A DNA stretch of 12,539 bases from Candidatus Omnitrophota bacterium (GTDB taxonomy: Bacteria; Omnitrophota; 4484-213). This document shows positions 1 through 7,748 of this stretch, in pieces. Position 1 is the first letter of the stretch, and every line of letters begins with the position of its first letter. Under the pieces are notes generated by a model. That model was not told the origin of the DNA. It ran no database searches and worked only from the letters and a program-made list of their open reading frames with translations. The position numbers were made by a program, and so were the translations under genes. The stretch is from contig DAOWIN010000033.1 of the NCBI GenBank assembly GCA_030640885.1, positions 1-12,539 of the forward strand, read 5' to 3'.

Positions 1-3000
1 AACTCTACTCTTTGCCTCTCCGATTTTCGTTTGCAAAATTCCTATCGTCTTTTCCAAAACATTCCTTTTATTAAAATCTGGCTCACTGCGTAATTTATTT
101 CTTTCCCGGGCTATCTCTGTTTCTAATTGAGTAACTTTAATGTTGCTCTGGTCTAATCTCTGCTGAGCTTGGTAAATTTTAGATCCGGTTATCTGCTTTT
201 TTAAATCCTTGATTTCTTTGTTTAATTTAGACCTTTCAACAAAATCTGTCTCATAAAGCAATTCTGTTTTCTTTGCTTTTAGCTCGGCAATCCTATCTCT
301 ATCCATATCTGCCTTTATATTTTTAGCATTCGCAAGCTCGCCTTCTCTCTTTGCCTTTTGATATTCATCTTGCGCCTTTTTGGCCACGATCTGCGCCGCC
401 GCCCGAGGAACAACTCTGCTCACTGCATCACTTGCTCTGCTCATTCCCATTTTGTCAAATCCTTTGATTGCCCTTGTAGCGGTTGCGTTCTTAATTGCCC
501 CAAAAATCATCTGCGGAGTATGCATCCAAAAAGTGGTAGGATGTGCGGCAATTTGGGACACTATAGAATGTCGTCCGTAATAACTACGTAAAACATTTTC
601 CCTACCGGTTGATTTATGGATTGCCCAATCTGTTAATTTACTAATCGTCCCCAACTTTACCGGCGGTGTGTGTCCTCCAGCCAAATCCACCTTTCTCTTA
701 ATGCTGCTAAGCTTCGCTCCCAAAGTAAAAGGGGCAGTAGCCAAAACAAATGCCCAGTCGCGCTCTGCCAGCATTACCCGGCCAAAAGGTCCTATTATTG
801 GTGTTCCTGAGGAGGGACAAATCTGCTTATCCCAGCCCCATTTATTCTCTGTATCCAACACCTTCCTTTGATGAGCATACTTTTCTTCATCCCAAGTCAG
901 AGCATCAACCCCTGCGGGAAATAATAAACGCGAGCCGGCAGAAGCAAGCACTACACAGGTTCCTAACACCGATGTATCTTTGGCGCTGTCTCCATAATGC
1001 AAGAACTCATAAGCGTTCACTCCCAAATGGCGATAAATTACACCATCATCCCAACCAATAAATTTCTCGGGCACAGAAAATACAAACTTTGCCGCTCCCA
1101 CCAATGATTCCCGGGGTTCGGCTACTACATGGGTAGCAAATTGAGGGAAACCAATCAAAAAATCATAACCAAAGTAGACGGTTGCGTCAGCAAAAAAACC
1201 AACCGGTTTACCAACAATGCCAAGCCGTTGTTCAAGCCCCCCTACTGTTTTATGCAATTTGGCTGAACCGGCTTCCTGAGCAAGATTCTGGGTTAAACGT
1301 TCGCTATGTAGACGCTCTATTCGTTCACCCTCGCCCCAGCCATGATAAAGTCCGGACAAAGAACCCTCAGACCATGCGGTTTTTACACCGGCCCCGACTG
1401 CAAAAGCTGACTGTTCCAAACCGGTAGCAAATGACTTACTTGTGCTGCTAATGAGCATCCCTGTTTGCTCAAGATTACTTAATTCGTTAAAAGCCAAATC
1501 AAACTCTTTTCTTTTTTCGTGATATTTGTCTAAAGCTGTTTTTTCATCACCACTAAGCTTATAATATCCAATATCTGATGCCTTTATCTCTAATTCCCAG
1601 CCATTAAACTTCTCTGTTGTGCCATCTTTCGTTTCTATTGTTACTATATGAAATGTCCCATCCCTGTATTGTTCTTGATATTCTTCAGATAAAGAGGTTT
1701 TGGATAGATCAGGGATATATTGATAGCCCATTAGATTTTGAGCTAAACCAGCGGTTGAACCACCTAAAAGAATAGTCGGAATAGCTTTATCCATACCCCA
1801 GATCCCGAGACGAGCTAGCTGGTGAACAACGGGCGTATTAGCCACAACCCGCTCGGTCAAACTAAGCACCTTTAAACCTTCAGCGGCAATCGGTTTTTTG
1901 GCAATATGAGTAGTTACCTTGCCAGCATAGCCGCTTAATTTTTCTGCTGAGGGCTTTAGGGCTTTAGGAATAATTCTTTGTCCGGCTTTAGAAATTTTAG
2001 AGGCAGTACCGGAAAAACTGGGTAGTTTATTAGAAATCCAAAGTGTTCCTCTAACCGAACTGCCAAATGACCCTTCGCTTTGCGAAATTTTTGTCCCAAC
2101 AGCATTTATTCTTTGATTATAAGAAGCTAATTTAGTCCCTTTTTCACTTGCCGCGCGGCTCATACCTGAAAGCCTCGCAGATTGTCGAGAAGCTACTCCT
2201 TTCCCCGCTTTAACTATGCTTTTGCCTACGCCTAAACCAGCCCAGCCCATAATAACATTATCTACAGTAGGTAAAATTATTCCTGAAGTAATACCCTTAT
2301 CAAGTTCAATACCCGTAAAATCGCCGCTGAGATCTGAAAGACCTGTTGTCGCCCATTCATCAATGGTATATTGGGAGTAAAGGTTTTTTCCGGCAAGATT
2401 GATTGTCCCGCCGGCTGTATAGAATGTAGTCCCTTTAGCCGCAATCGCCGAAGAACCAGTTAAAGTAGTTCCACCAATGCTAAAGGTTTGTGAGGTAATA
2501 AAATTACTAGCTATTGAACCTGCCCCTGAAGCTACCGCCGCAACACCTCGAGCTCCCATTGCAAGAATCGCAGGAGCACCAATAAATGCGAAAGCATTGG
2601 TTAACATAGCGATATGTTCTTCACCCTTTGTAAGATCGGAAGCGCGTAGTTCAGCTTCTCGAACTGTCCACTTTTCATCCACTATATCAATTGGCTCAGC
2701 ATAATAGTTGTTATATTTTGCTAGCCCCATCCATGCTACTTGCTCTTCATCGCTGCGAATCTCATAAAAATCCTTTTTCATCCGCGATATTTCCTCTTCG
2801 TCATAATACTTTTCAGCCCGCCAAGCAGGACTAAGCGTTGTTTTATCTCTTGCCCAAATTAATGGTTGAACAATATGCGTATCTATCCCGCCCACTCCCC
2901 ACATAATTCCATCCCAAGCTTTACTATTAATCTGTTTTAACAAGGGTTGATTCTTTTTTCCAGTCATCTCAAAGCCAGCAAATTTCTCTCCATCCTCTGT

Positions 3001-6000
3001 TTCTATTTCGTTTAACTCCCATTTATACTTTTCCTCTCCACCTAAACCAAAAAAGCGTTTTTTCCCTGTTGGCTCAAAAATAATCCCCTCATCCAACTGC
3101 GAAAAATCACTATCAGGGGCAAAAAAGATTTTTCCCGGAACATCAGTTACCAAAGGTTGACCATTTTTATCTATAACAAAAACCCCTTCTGTTTCTCCTA
3201 TCTTATCGGTATAAATCTGAAAATCTCCAATAACCTGGGAGGTAAAGATTTTAACCTGCCCTTCTATGTTAATATTAAATTTCTGCCCTTCCTTAATTGT
3301 ATGCGATAGTCCATCTTTATCCACAATCTCTATTAATTTTGTCGACACGCCATCTTCTTTATTGTAAACCATAGAATATGGCAGCAATTTACCTACTTCA
3401 GAGTAATAAGTAATAGACGCTTTATCCTTTCCATCTTCTTTTATATAAATGGGTATGCTCTCTATTTTATTTCCGTTGCTATCTAATTTTAAGATTGCAG
3501 ACTCTTCAATGCAGCTATCTACCCAATACTTTCCTGTTTCATCTTTACAAATTTGATAATCTGATAGAGGATAGGTTAAGCTCTGGGCAAAATTAAATTC
3601 CTCTGTGCTAAGAATAGAAGAATAGGTTGTCTGCTGTATAGCAATTGTCAAATCAAGTTCCTCATTGCGATAAAATTCAGATCTTGTTTGGTCACCCTCT
3701 ACGCCTTTGAAGCAAACAGATGATTCAATCTCAATTTTGTTCATTTTTATATCTTCTAACCCTTCGTTCACACTAATAGAAATTTTCGTTTCTTCTAAAT
3801 GCTTAGTATAAATATTTGTAGCTTCAAGATCCTCTTTAACATTAGTATTAACAGCTGTCTCTATTCTCTGAGCATCTATTTCTTTGCCATCAACAAGCTC
3901 GGTTATAGTTTTTATTGCTCCGGCGTATGTAAAGGTAAGCTCTCCATCAACAAAATATCCCACATTGTTATATCCGTTTATTAGATTGCCTTCCTTATCA
4001 TATTCATTATCATCACCGTTGGTTAGAATCTCTTTATATTCTTTGTCGGCGATGTTTGCTATGCGGATTTCTCCGCCGTCCGGCATTTTCTCCCAGTTGA
4101 CCCGTCCCACATATTCTTTTCCATCTATACTTACTGTATGTTGGTAGAAACCCTCGTTAAATTCAACGCGGCCAGTCTTGGCATTATAACTTCCAATATT
4201 TTTAGAAACCATTTTTTCGCCATTGTAAAGTTCCTGGACATAACTATTATTCTCTCCCATTTTCGTAATCTGGATAACCGGTTCGGAACTACCATTGGCA
4301 TCTAAAACTTGTTCTGTTATCTCTCTTGAAATAACCTTTCCTGTTTTGAAATCTTTATACACTTCTTCAGTAATTTCTATTGTGCAATTGCCATCATCGC
4401 TTTCTACAAGTTGCGTAGTTTTTGTTATTTCTCCAGTTCTGTTGCCATTTTCATCATTAACAGGGGTAACTATCCTTTCAATTTTATCATCTTCAGAGGG
4501 AGTATAATCAGGGATGATCTCTTCAGAATCGGGAGTAAGCGTAACAGGGGGATCAGTAGAAGGCTGTTTTTCGTCTTTCGCAAGCTTTTTGACTGGTACT
4601 GGTTCCCCAGAAGAAGGCTGTTCAGCTGTAGCAGGAGGCAGTAAATCCTCAGGAACAAGCCAATCCAAAACCCCGCCTATTAAATCAATAGTATCAATTA
4701 TAGTTTCTCCGGGGACAAGACCTGCATCGGCGGCTAAACCCAGCACATCCCCAAAAATATCACCAATAGTAAATACGGAAGATTCTCCTGCGCTATCTCC
4801 TTCCGAACCAGCGGAAATAATAGGAAGAAAATCAGGGAAACTTATCGGGGTATCTAAAATACTACCAATGGCATCTATGGTGCCAACTAATGTTTCGCCG
4901 AAATAAGGAATATCTTCTATCTCTTCGTACAACCAATCCCACCAAGATCCTGAAGATTGCTCTTCATCGGGAAGCGAAGGAATTTGGGCAGGTTCTTCCG
5001 CAGGTTCTTCTTCGTCTAACAGTTGCGGTGTCCAATCTATATTAATATTGGAAGACTGTTCAGCATCTTGCGCTCTCTGGGCAGCAGCCAATATTTCTGG
5101 AGAAACATTTACGCCGCTATGGGCATAATTAAGAAGCTCTTCTACGCTGGAGAAACCAAGAAAAGAGTAGTCCACCGGTGCAATCGCTGAAGAAGTTTCA
5201 GAAGGCACAGATGTCCATTCTGAAGATTCGGGTTCATCGCTTGCGTCATCACCTATCTCCAAAGCCGCTTCAGTTTCAGTAATGGCGGGGAGAGTTTCCT
5301 GAGGAACTTCCCAATGGCTACCACCAAAACCACTGCTGCCTCCGCTGCCACTGCTACCGCCGTTTTCATTTTGCTCAGTATAAACCGGTTGCCAAACATC
5401 CGGTTCATCTTCCTGCGGATTTTGCCCGGCTGTCCATTGGGCGTAAGAGCCATCAGAACCTTCCCATTCCACCGTGCCATTGGTTTGATAGGTAGTAGTA
5501 CCCTCGCTGTTTGCATGCGAATAAGAACCATTATTATAATAGGTGCTAACCCCGGTGTTTTCTGCCCCCGCAGGGTCCACATACTGTACATAGCTATCTC
5601 CGTAAATTCTCTTTCGTCCATCGCTACCGACATCAGTCCAAGTTTCTCCTTCTCTTTTACGCTCATAGCTAATTCCCTCGACGTCTTTAATAAGGATAGG
5701 ATGTTCTGAATCGAGACTATTTAAAGTATAAGTATCTCCGCTTGTTTTATCTAAATACACATTATTTACATAATCTGCTTTATATTCAGGGGTTTCTTTA
5801 TAAACCAATTCCCCATTTTCTACTTTCTCTTGTGTATTTTCTACTTTGTCATAGTATTCATAAGAATCGGCATCGCTGTAAATAACTTCGTATTCAGGGG
5901 TTTCTATTTTTAGAGGATTGCCTTCTGAATCATACTCGCGATATTCATTTTTGTCGGGGTTATTGTGAACTATTTTATCAGAAAGATAATGGGTGCTTCC

Positions 6001-6960
6001 GCCTTCGTTATCCTCCTTTAGGCAAAGTTCATAATCATCGCCGTTCAAAGCATAATAAAGCCGATTACCCTCTTCATCGGTTATCATTTTCATCTCAATA
6101 CCGTCTTTGGTTACATCTTGGTATTGCGGATCAATAGACTGCTGATCTTGCTCCACTGCTGCAAGAGGTATTTGCTGTTTTTGTGCGGAGATAGCGGGCA
6201 ACTGGGTGACTGGGTAACTGGGTGACTGGGTAACTGGTAACTGTTGACTGTGGACTGTGGACTGTGGACTAGACGGCTGGGAGTAAGGTGAAAACAGTTT
6301 TACGCCTTTTGACGCGGCTGGTGACGGGAAACGGGTAACGGGGAACGGGTTTCGGGGAACGGGTTTCGGCTCGTGGCTTACAAATGGAATTTCAATCGCT
6401 GGAATCTTTTTTAATTCTGGCTCGCTTTCTTTCTTATTTTCGTTATAATTTCCAACCGCAGTATTATAGACCATAACCAGTTGATTATAGGTTTCTATTT
6501 TTTCCGGGCTGTTAAAATAAATTTTGCCATCTTTTTTAATGGCAAAATCTTTAATAAATTCTTTAAGCTTTGCTACAGATTCGGCTACCTTTTTCTGAGA
6601 AGGATTAAGCGAGGGCATTATCAAAGGTATTTCAAAATCATCCTCCACATAAAGACCCTGACTTGGCGAAATTAGCGAAAATGTTTCATCTGCCAAAGAA
6701 GAAGGCGGCTGCGTTTGCAGTCGCCTTCCTATTTTCCATTTGCCATTAAAAATATCCGGATTAGAAAAGGAGATGTTTTCAACTAAAAAGGTGAAAATAA
6801 TCGTCAGGCAAATGGTTTTATGGATAACCCTTTTTATTTTCTTTCTGGTTTCTGCTCTTAGAAAATACAAAGATGCCGTAGGCATCTTTGTATTTTCTTC
6901 AGGTAAACTCTCATAGAATTCCCTGTTAATTTCCAAATTGTCAGTGTTTTTTCTGTTCAT
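1..6960 (-). CDS. Giant probable envelope/surface protein, 3' end outside the window (at least 2,320 codons)
   Basis: I read this frame codon by codon; it has no stop from ATG 6960 to the window edge. Seen: basic residues 39-48 then a hydrophobic stretch (about 49-61), suggesting export or membrane anchoring; a Pro-rich linker at about 197-254 encoded by short DNA repeats; a Tyr/Asp/Asn/Gly-rich beta-type region (about 260-530) with motifs such as YNNGSYSH; a Gly/Ser linker at 531-548; acidic linkers with two related segments (GETLVGTIDAIGSILD near 687, GETIIDTIDLIGGVLD near 749); a region resembling YD/RHS or MORN repeats (about 820-1100, e.g. YDKEGNLINGYN); Gly/Ala-rich hydrophobic stretches (about 1447-1477 and 1557-1587); and a charged coiled coil from about 2181 onward. 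No clear Shine-Dalgarno precedes ATG 6960; an alternative ATG at 6885 lies inside a palindrome. A c-di-GMP-I riboswitch and two promoters lie upstream. The family is not recognised; a surface adhesin or polymorphic-toxin-like giant is an inference only. Confidence 0.9.
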   Translation of the reverse strand, partial: MNRKNTDNLEINREFYESLPEENTKMPTASLYFLRAETRKKIKRVIHKTICLTIIFTFLVENISFSNPDIFNGKWKIGRRLQTQPPSSLADETFSLISPSQGLYVEDDFEIPLIMPSLNPSQKKVAESVAKLKEFIKDFAIKKDGKIYFNSPEKIETYNQLVMVYNTAVGNYNENKKESEPELKKIPAIEIPFVSHEPKPVPRNPFPVTRFPSPAASKGVKLFSPYSQPSSPQSTVHSQQLPVTQSPSYPVTQLPAISAQKQQIPLAAVEQDQQSIDPQYQDVTKDGIEMKMITDEEGNRLYYALNGDDYELCLKEDNEGGSTHYLSDKIVHNNPDKNEYREYDSEGNPLKIETPEYEVIYSDADSYEYYDKVENTQEKVENGELVYKETPEYKADYVNNVYLDKTSGDTYTLNSLDSEHPILIKDVEGISYERKREGETWTDVGSDGRKRIYGDSYVQYVDPAGAENTGVSTYYNNGSYSHANSEGTTTYQTNGTVEWEGSDGSYAQWTAGQNPQEDEPDVWQPVYTEQNENGGSSGSGGSSGFGGSHWEVPQETLPAITETEAALEIGDDASDEPESSEWTSVPSETSSAIAPVDYSFLGFSSVEELLNYAHSGVNVSPEILAAAQRAQDAEQSSNINIDWTPQLLDEEEPAEEPAQIPSLPDEEQSSGSWWDWLYEEIEDIPYFGETLVGTIDAIGSILDTPISFPDFLPIISAGSEGDSAGESSVFTIGDIFGDVLGLAADAGLVPGETIIDTIDLIGGVLDWLVPEDLLPPATAEQPSSGEPVPVKKLAKDEKQPSTDPPVTLTPDSEEIIPDYTPSEDDKIERIVTPVNDENGNRTGEITKTTQLVESDDGNCTIEITEEVYKDFKTGKVISREITEQVLDANGSSEPVIQITKMGENNSYVQELYNGEKMVSKNIGSYNAKTGRVEFNEGFYQHTVSIDGKEYVGRVNWEKMPDGGEIRIANIADKEYKEILTNGDDNEYDKEGNLINGYNNVGYFVDGELTFTYAGAIKTITELVDGKEIDAQRIETAVNTNVKEDLEATNIYTKHLEETKISISVNEGLEDIKMNKIEIESSVCFKGVEGDQTRSEFYRNEELDLTIAIQQTTYSSILSTEEFNFAQSLTYPLSDYQICKDETGKYWVDSCIEESAILKLDSNGNKIESIPIYIKEDGKDKASITYYSEVGKLLPYSMVYNKEDGVSTKLIEIVDKDGLSHTIKEGQKFNINIEGQVKIFTSQVIGDFQIYTDKIGETEGVFVIDKNGQPLVTDVPGKIFFAPDSDFSQLDEGIIFEPTGKKRFFGLGGEEKYKWELNEIETEDGEKFAGFEMTGKKNQPLLKQINSKAWDGIMWGVGGIDTHIVQPLIWARDKTTLSPAWRAEKYYDEEEISRMKKDFYEIRSDEEQVAWMGLAKYNNYYAEPIDIVDEKWTVREAELRASDLTKGEEHIAMLTNAFAFIGAPAILAMGARGVAAVASGAGSIASNFITSQTFSIGGTTLTGSSAIAAKGTTFYTAGGTINLAGKNLYSQYTIDEWATTGLSDLSGDFTGIELDKGITSGIILPTVDNVIMGWAGLGVGKSIVKAGKGVASRQSARLSGMSRAASEKGTKLASYNQRINAVGTKISQSEGSFGSSVRGTLWISNKLPSFSGTASKISKAGQRIIPKALKPSAEKLSGYAGKVTTHIAKKPIAAEGLKVLSLTERVVANTPVVHQLARLGIWGMDKAIPTILLGGSTAGLAQNLMGYQYIPDLSKTSLSEEYQEQYRDGTFHIVTIETKDGTTEKFNGWELEIKASDIGYYKLSGDEKTALDKYHEKRKEFDLAFNELSNLEQTGMLISSTSKSFATGLEQSAFAVGAGVKTAWSEGSLSGLYHGWGEGERIERLHSERLTQNLAQEAGSAKLHKTVGGLEQRLGIVGKPVGFFADATVYFGYDFLIGFPQFATHVVAEPRESLVGAAKFVFSVPEKFIGWDDGVIYRHLGVNAYEFLHYGDSAKDTSVLGTCVVLASAGSRLLFPAGVDALTWDEEKYAHQRKVLDTENKWGWDKQICPSSGTPIIGPFGRVMLAERDWAFVLATAPFTLGAKLSSIKRKVDLAGGHTPPVKLGTISKLTDWAIHKSTGRENVLRSYYGRHSIVSQIAAHPTTFWMHTPQMIFGAIKNATATRAIKGFDKMGMSRASDAVSRVVPRAAAQIVAKKAQDEYQKAKREGELANAKNIKADMDRDRIAELKAKKTELLYETDFVERSKLNKEIKDLKKQITGSKIYQAQQRLDQSNIKVTQLETEIARERNKLRSEPDFNKRNVLEKTIGILQTKIGEAKSRV
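6197..6271. repeat. In-frame tandem repeat, 8-nt and 7-nt units, inside the giant gene
   Basis: On the plus strand this reads as alternating GGTGACTG / GGTAACTG octamers, then GTAACTG and TGGACTG heptamers. It encodes residues about 231-254 of the giant protein, a Pro/Gln/Ser/Thr/Val-rich linker (…QLPVTQSPSYPVTQ…). The same core word (GTRACTG) occurs inside ftsQ and ddl, always in the orientation that leaves the coding strand free of stops. There are no spacers, so this is not a CRISPR array. Confidence 0.9.
6321..6369. repeat. In-frame GC-richer repeat with a 14-nt tandem unit
   Basis: Words of the type ACGGGTAACGGG and GGAACGGGTTTCGG are repeated. The last one occurs as two perfect tandem copies (6342-6355 and 6356-6369). 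It encodes residues about 197-214 of the giant protein (PKPVPRNPFPVTRFP…). It is markedly G-rich on the plus strand compared with the surrounding AT-rich gene. It lies about 50 nt from the GTRACTG repeat, so two repeat families have entered one linker. Confidence 0.85.
6860..6898. repeat. Perfect palindrome, 18-bp arms and 3-nt loop, in the 5' end of the giant gene
   Basis: The arms read agaaaatacaaagatgcc and its exact reverse complement, separated by gta. It covers codons 22-34, between the hydrophilic N-terminus and the basic/hydrophobic segment, and contains an in-frame ATG (6885). No T-tract follows, so an intrinsic terminator is unlikely. It could be a mobile palindromic element that landed in frame, or a translation-controlling mRNA hairpin. 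Confidence 0.9.
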
Positions 6961-6984
6961 ATTTTTGTTTTTACAGAAGGTTTA

Positions 6985-7013
6985 ATTTTAGCATTTTCTT
7001 AATCCTTTGTCAA
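6985..7013 (-). promoter_or_regulatory. Strong sigma70-type promoter directly upstream of the giant gene
   Basis: On the minus strand the -35 box is TTGACA (7008-7013), the spacer 17 nt and the -10 box TAAAAT (6985-6990), very close to consensus. Initiation would fall near 6978, leaving a leader of about 18 nt before ATG 6960 with no visible Shine-Dalgarno. It sits downstream of the riboswitch and its putative terminator, so transcripts from it would escape that control. Alternatively translation begins further in. Confidence 0.75.
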
Positions 7014-7058
7014 GATTCTTTTTTATACCTTTTTAAAAAAATTTATTAATGCCGTAAT

Positions 7059-7122
7059 AAAAAAAACCGAACCACTGAGAAACTTTTACGACAATCTTTC
7101 AACTGCCTTCTCGGTAGCCCGG
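7059..7122 (-). terminator. Putative riboswitch-controlled intrinsic terminator
   Basis: On the minus strand a run of eight T (7059-7066) directly follows a 3' arm ending in CGG. An imperfect hairpin can form: GAGAA (7108-7112) with TTCTC (7077-7081), ACC (7113-7115) with GGT (7071-7073), CCG (7120-7122) with CGG (7067-7069), with small asymmetric bulges and a loop of about 26 nt. Its 5' arm uses the conserved CTACCGA end of the aptamer, so a ligand-folded aptamer should compete with the terminator. That logic predicts an ON switch, but the stem is interrupted and the pairing needs energy calculation. Confidence 0.45.
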
Positions 7123-7221
7123 CTTTTCTATGGGTTTATCGTTAATGATAAACCCATAAATCCGTAACTTTGCGTCCCCCAATATTGCTATCAAGGGGTT
7201 GCCTTTTCGGGTTTCAGCTCC
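7101..7221 (-). promoter_or_regulatory. Cyclic di-GMP-I (GEMM) riboswitch aptamer
   Basis: The minus-strand leader contains AAAAGGCAACC, then a nine-pair helix (three G-C, three A-U, three G·U) closed by a GNRA tetraloop GCAA, then the signature GGGGGACGCAAAG (GACGCAAAG at 7168-7176). A long P3-like hairpin follows (12-bp arms 7129-7140 and 7147-7158), and the 3' signature AGCCGGGCTACCGA. Order, GNRA loop and conserved blocks match the GEMM/c-di-GMP-I class. AGCTG and CAGTT can close the outer helix. The base equivalent to Vc2 G20 appears to be G, favouring c-di-GMP over cGAMP (inference from remembered numbering). It lies between an upstream promoter and a putative terminator and points at the giant gene. 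Confidence 0.88.
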
Positions 7222-7227
7222 ATTGTA

Positions 7228-7256
7228 AATATACCATATTTTTGAGGGAAAAACAA
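7228..7256 (-). promoter_or_regulatory. Promoter driving the riboswitch leader
   Basis: On the minus strand, -35 TTGTTT (7251-7256), a 17-nt spacer and -10 TATATT (7228-7233) place the start site a few nucleotides before the aptamer. The geometry is ideal and the -35 box weaker than consensus. The position immediately upstream of the riboswitch supports it as a genuine promoter independent of the ftsA side. Confidence 0.6.
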
Positions 7257-7261
7257 GCCCA

Positions 7262-7323
7262 CAATGTCTAATTTCTAATTGACCTAATTTCTAATCAATG
7301 ACCAATTTCGGAATGTCTAATTC
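7262..7323. repeat. AT-rich dispersed repeat, copy at the 3' end of the S23/IVP gene
   Basis: It contains repeated words of the type aatgtctaattt and ctaatttctaat (reverse aaattagacatt). Its edge runs into the end of the S23/IVP gene, whose TAG stop (7317-7319) is made from the AATTAGACATT word. Related copies, partly inverted, lie at 7686-7748 and 10815-10887. Confidence 0.8.
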
Positions 7324-7679
7324 TCTCTCTCAAGTGACTTGGTAATACTATTAAAAATAAGATGAATCTCCTTAGCTTCTTGCCATAATTTTCTTGCTTT
7401 TTCTTTTAATTCAGGAACAGCAATACTTATCATTCTAAACCAATGTTTGCTCTCACGAGCTTCCTTTTTGCAAATTCCAATTTTATGCTTAAAATCTTTC
7501 TTTGATTCAGCATCATCTGCTTCACAATAATTTGCTCCTACGCTAGTTCCTGCTTTCACTAATTGACTTATTAACGGAATGGTAATTACATTTCGAGGTA
7601 TCTCCTTGGCAAATCTAATAATATCTTCATCAAAATTAGCTGTGCGTTCTTCTAAATCATATTCTCTGTTCTTGGACAT
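7317..7679 (-). CDS. Four-helix-bundle protein, S23/IVP (23S rRNA intervening-sequence) family
   Basis: This 120-residue protein is almost entirely helical and charged. It carries the family core (about residues 46-80): SVGANYCEADDAESKKDF, then KIGICKKEARESKHW. Length and motif fit the S23/IVP four-helix-bundle family, first known from insertions in 23S rRNA genes and structurally related to the Avd accessory protein of diversity-generating retroelements. The molecular function is unknown. No rRNA, reverse transcriptase or variable-repeat pair is visible here. The gene sits 69 nt downstream of ftsA, where ftsZ would usually lie, and both flanks are copies of the same AT-rich repeat, which supplies its stop codon. 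There is no recognisable Shine-Dalgarno before ATG 7679. It may be a repeat-associated mobile or cargo gene. Confidence 0.9.
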   Translation of the reverse strand: MSKNREYDLEERTANFDEDIIRFAKEIPRNVITIPLISQLVKAGTSVGANYCEADDAESKKDFKHKIGICKKEARESKHWFRMISIAVPELKEKARKLWQEAKEIHLIFNSITKSLEREN

Positions 7680-7685
7680 TTTATT

Positions 7686-7748
7686 ATTAGGTCAATTAGA
7701 CTATTAAGATTTGATTAGACATTAGAAATTAGAGCAATTAGACATTTC
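7686..7748. repeat. AT-rich dispersed repeat, copy between ftsA and the S23/IVP gene
   Basis: The region contains attagacatt twice, plus aattagagcaattagac and gatttgattagac. About 26 nt at its right end are the exact reverse complement of 10816-10841, so the family is dispersed in both orientations. With 7262-7323 it brackets the S23/IVP gene. Confidence 0.8.

Noticed and set aside
4514..4906. Plus-strand 130-codon open frame, and similar plus-strand frames inside the giant gene
   Set aside because: They are antisense to a continuous minus-strand coding frame with normal codon use, lack SD sites and resemble no family.
6197..6369. CRISPR array
   Set aside because: The units are 7, 8 and 14 nt, tandem, without spacers, and lie in frame inside a gene; no cas genes are present.
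1..6960. Polymorphic (RHS-type) toxin assignment for the giant protein
   Set aside because: Some YD-like and Gly/Ala-rich segments are suggestive, but the RHS core motif, a toxin domain and an immunity gene are not visible; the C-terminus is outside the window.
7317..7679. Avd protein of a diversity-generating retroelement
   Set aside because: The fold is related, but no reverse transcriptase or template/variable repeat pair is present in the window.
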